This document shows positions 62,617 through 64,000 of a stretch of DNA of 64,000 nt, in pieces. The position numbers were made by a program, and so were the translations under genes. Below the pieces are notes generated by a model, which was not told the origin of the DNA, ran no database searches, and was given only the letters and a program-made list of their open reading frames with translations. Source of the DNA: Pseudomonas poae (GTDB lineage: Bacteria > Pseudomonadota > Gammaproteobacteria > Pseudomonadales > Pseudomonadaceae); assembly GCA_028869255.1 (NCBI GenBank), contig CP110972.1, positions 1,741,001 through 1,805,000 on the forward strand, in the 5' to 3' direction. The number at the start of each line of letters is the position of its first letter. Positions within the stretch are counted from its first letter, which is position 1.

Positions 62617-62719
62617 TGCATTTCGTCGGCCGGGATTTAAGCCGCATCACGGATGGCCGATGCAGTGGCGACACCTGTGATCTTGGGAGAGTGTTATCAA
62701 ACATCTGACAGTTGAAGAA

Positions 62720-63172
62720 TTGGATGCCATCACGGAGATCGAAACGACCTCCAACATTCTGCGGCTTACCTCGCGGTTGACCGGGATGCGATTTTCGGCG
62801 ATTTCCAAGATGACTGACACGCATTGGGTGGCGTGCGCGGTGCATGACGAGCTGCAATTCGGCCTGGAGGCGGGCGACGAATTGCTGGTTGAGGCCACGT
62901 TATGCAATCAGCTGCGCGGCAATCGCACCTCGATCATCATCGAACATGCCAGCCGGGACCCGGTGTTCTGGGAGCATCCGCTGCCCAAGGAGCACGGTTT
63001 CGAGAGTTACATATCGCTGCCCATCGTGTTCTCGGACGGCCGCGTTTTCGGCACCTTGTGCGCACTGGATACATTGCCCAGGAAGCTTGAGAACACGCCA
63101 ATGATCGAAATCCTCACCATCTTCACCCGTCTCATCGGCACGACGCTGGAGTTGCAACGCAACAGCGCTTGA
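62720..63172 (+). CDS. GAF domain protein with uncertain start
   Basis: A 150-residue GAF-like protein (ILRLTSRLTGMRFSAISKMTDTHWVACAVHDELQFGLEAGDEL, then a sensor-domain strand SYISLPIVFSDGRVFGTLCALDT). Stand-alone GAF proteins of this kind usually act as small-molecule or redox sensors. No ATG is available: the conserved-looking frame extends upstream to VIKHLTVEE, where the only candidates are TTG at 62720, CTG at 62705 or ATC at 62696 with GGGAGAG six bases before it. A missing base near 62690-62695 is possible. Confidence 0.6.
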   Translation: MDAITEIETTSNILRLTSRLTGMRFSAISKMTDTHWVACAVHDELQFGLEAGDELLVEATLCNQLRGNRTSIIIEHASRDPVFWEHPLPKEHGFESYISLPIVFSDGRVFGTLCALDTLPRKLENTPMIEILTIFTRLIGTTLELQRNSA

Positions 63173-63321
63173 GTGCAGAGGCTTGGCCGGCACTTTTCAA
63201 TGCCTCTATAGGGGGCGGGAAGGTGCGCTCTTTCCCTTTTGGCTGTAGGAAGTGGCCTATCTTGATGCCCAGCGCTTGAAACACCCCTCGGTGCGCAATA
63301 GCCTCGGATTTTTCCGAAAAA

Positions 63322-63603
63322 ATGAGGCCCACCTTGGGAAAGCGAAAAACGGTTTGGCCGACAGACCGCGAAATACGCCTGCGCTTTATCCTCTTCGCCG
63401 TGATCGATGCCGCGAGTGTTCAGGGCGTTGGCGCCGATGTGTTGCTGCCCGCGCATAAATTGCTGCGTGAGTCGCCTACAGCAGCGCAGTTGCTGGAGAC
63501 GCTGGGTGAGATCCTTTCCGCCGATGAAATGTACGGGTTCAGGTTTACTCCGGGGTCGGAAGCGGAAGAATTGATGCGCAAGCTGGAGGTGCCCAGCCCA
63601 TAA
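63322..63603 (+). CDS. Small hypothetical protein (93 aa)
   Basis: Not recognised. It opens MRPTLGKRKTVWPTDREIRL and contains a single hydrophobic patch (LRFILFAVIDAASV) and an acidic C-terminal half (SADEMYGFRFTPGSEAEELM). No adjacent partner in the same direction except the GAF gene 150 bases upstream. It could be a small sensor-domain or regulator protein; confidence in the gene being real is moderate. Confidence 0.5.
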   Translation: MRPTLGKRKTVWPTDREIRLRFILFAVIDAASVQGVGADVLLPAHKLLRESPTAAQLLETLGEILSADEMYGFRFTPGSEAEELMRKLEVPSP

Positions 63604-63873
63604 GGAGCAGTTGTTAGATCGTTTATTTCCTTCTGGTTGGATGACATTCCTTGATCGAATATCCATGACGTCGTTTAACGCCAGATAGCGGCAACCAGTC
63701 GCGTAGTAGCTTCGTAATCGACGGCATAGCATCCTTTGCAGCTGTTTCAATCGACTAAGCTTCCCTCCGAACATCCGATATTGCTGCTCTGCCGGCGTCT
63801 TGCGCCGTTGCCTGGCGTCTCTAGAATCGGCGCCAGAACTTAGCCATTTCCTGTCGATTACGGAGTTTCGAAC
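63604..63873. other. Intergenic region before the methionine-rich gene
   Basis: About 270 bases without a supported gene; two short open frames on the minus strand are unconvincing. Contains the putative promoter listed separately and a GGAG ribosome binding site nine bases before the next ATG. Confidence 0.5.
63800..63827 (+). promoter_or_regulatory. Putative sigma-70 promoter of the methionine-rich gene
   Basis: TTGCGC (63800-63805), a 16-base spacer, and TAGAAT (63822-63827), 46 bases before the ATG at 63874. Matches the consensus in four of six and five of six positions, so it is a candidate only. Confidence 0.45.
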
Positions 63874-64000
63874 ATGATGAATGCAATGCAGATGCCGATG
63901 AACACTTCCATGCCTATGATGCCGATGATGGGCATGCCGATGATGATGGCAACCATGAAATGCGAAATGGCCGGCGACGCCATGATGTGCACCATGAAGC
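63874..64000 (+). CDS. Extremely methionine-rich protein, N-terminal part
   Basis: Cut off by the right edge after 42 complete codons, of which 19 are Met (45 percent). The pattern is runs of M, MP, MMP and GMPMMM, then cysteines (Cys30 in ATMKCEM and Cys39 in MMCTM). GGAG lies nine bases before the ATG and a putative promoter at 63800. It has no signal peptide so far. Similar Met/Cys-rich proteins occur in Pseudomonas, in my memory without function; thioether-rich clusters of this kind often bind Cu(I) or act as oxidisable sinks, but no such role is shown here. Confidence 0.75.
   Translation, partial: MMNAMQMPMNTSMPMMPMMGMPMMMATMKCEMAGDAMMCTMK

Noticed and set aside
57160..63600. Genomic island with integrase after tRNA-Ser
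   Set aside because: No integrase, transposase or repeat of the tRNA 3' end could be seen in the window, so only an accessory-like region is claimed.

Overview
The window is a high-GC chromosomal segment of a Pseudomonas, most likely of the P. fluorescens group. The evidence is the nuoA-B-CD-E-F-G order with a fused nuoCD, the coexistence of monomeric (idh) and dimeric (icd) isocitrate dehydrogenase, gacS beside ldhA, the clpS-clpA-infA-bpt-aat-ftsK-lolA-rarA-serS-cysG and tusDCBE runs, and many REP-type repeats with the core GCGGGCTTGCCCGC or GCTGGCTTGCCTGC. No database could be searched, so names rest on recognised motifs and gene order.

Layout. 1-5.0 kb: the start of the complex I operon, read leftwards (nuoA to the first codons of nuoG). 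5.6-16.3 kb: mostly minus-strand metabolism and RNA/protein modification (aceA, a secretin-related periplasmic protein, a GNAT acetyltransferase, roxA, purB, hflD, mnmA, a NUDIX enzyme, idh). 16.8-23.3 kb: icd, a CspD-like protein, and a nearly complete N-degron module (clpS, clpA, infA, bpt, aat). 23.8-31.3 kb: ftsK, lolA, rarA, crcB, serS and cysG on the plus strand. 31.5-35 kb: yqjG, ybiB and tusDCBE, the sulfur relay for tRNA wobble uridine. 35-43.5 kb: single genes and short operons (CoA transferase, sprT, a Yip1 protein, ttcA, a Tag-like glycosylase, wrbA-arsC, a TlpA-like lipoprotein, a META lipoprotein, ldhA). 43.7-48.7 kb: gacS and, divergent from it, an OmpR/EnvZ-type two-component pair. 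48.7-56.2 kb: an envelope block (DUF2062, comEC, exbBD, lpxK, ycaR, kdsB, a low-molecular-weight phosphatase, murB). 56.2-57.2 kb: a BI-1 family gene and tRNA-Ser(UGA). 57.3-64 kb: accessory-looking DNA with three overlapping tiny genes, two lipoproteins, short orphan genes, a cytochrome b561/catalase-like pair, a GAF protein and the start of an extraordinarily methionine-rich protein.

Functional themes. The isocitrate branch point is represented by isocitrate lyase and both isocitrate dehydrogenases within 13 kb. Protein quality control is represented by ClpS/ClpA with two aminoacyl-tRNA-protein transferases. tRNA thiolation is represented by mnmA, tusBCDE and ttcA. Lipid A, KDO and peptidoglycan precursor genes (lpxK, kdsB, murB) are coupled to an ExbBD pair.

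Sequence quality. At least seven single-base indels break otherwise complete genes: nuoF, rarA (twice), serS, comEC, sprT and a small membrane protein gene. Most are in homopolymers, and serS is essential, so most are probably sequencing or assembly errors rather than real pseudogenes. Affected products are described as reconstructed across the shift. I found no integrase, transposase, CRISPR array or convincing new defence system; the tRNA-Ser-proximal region is the best place to look for something undescribed.
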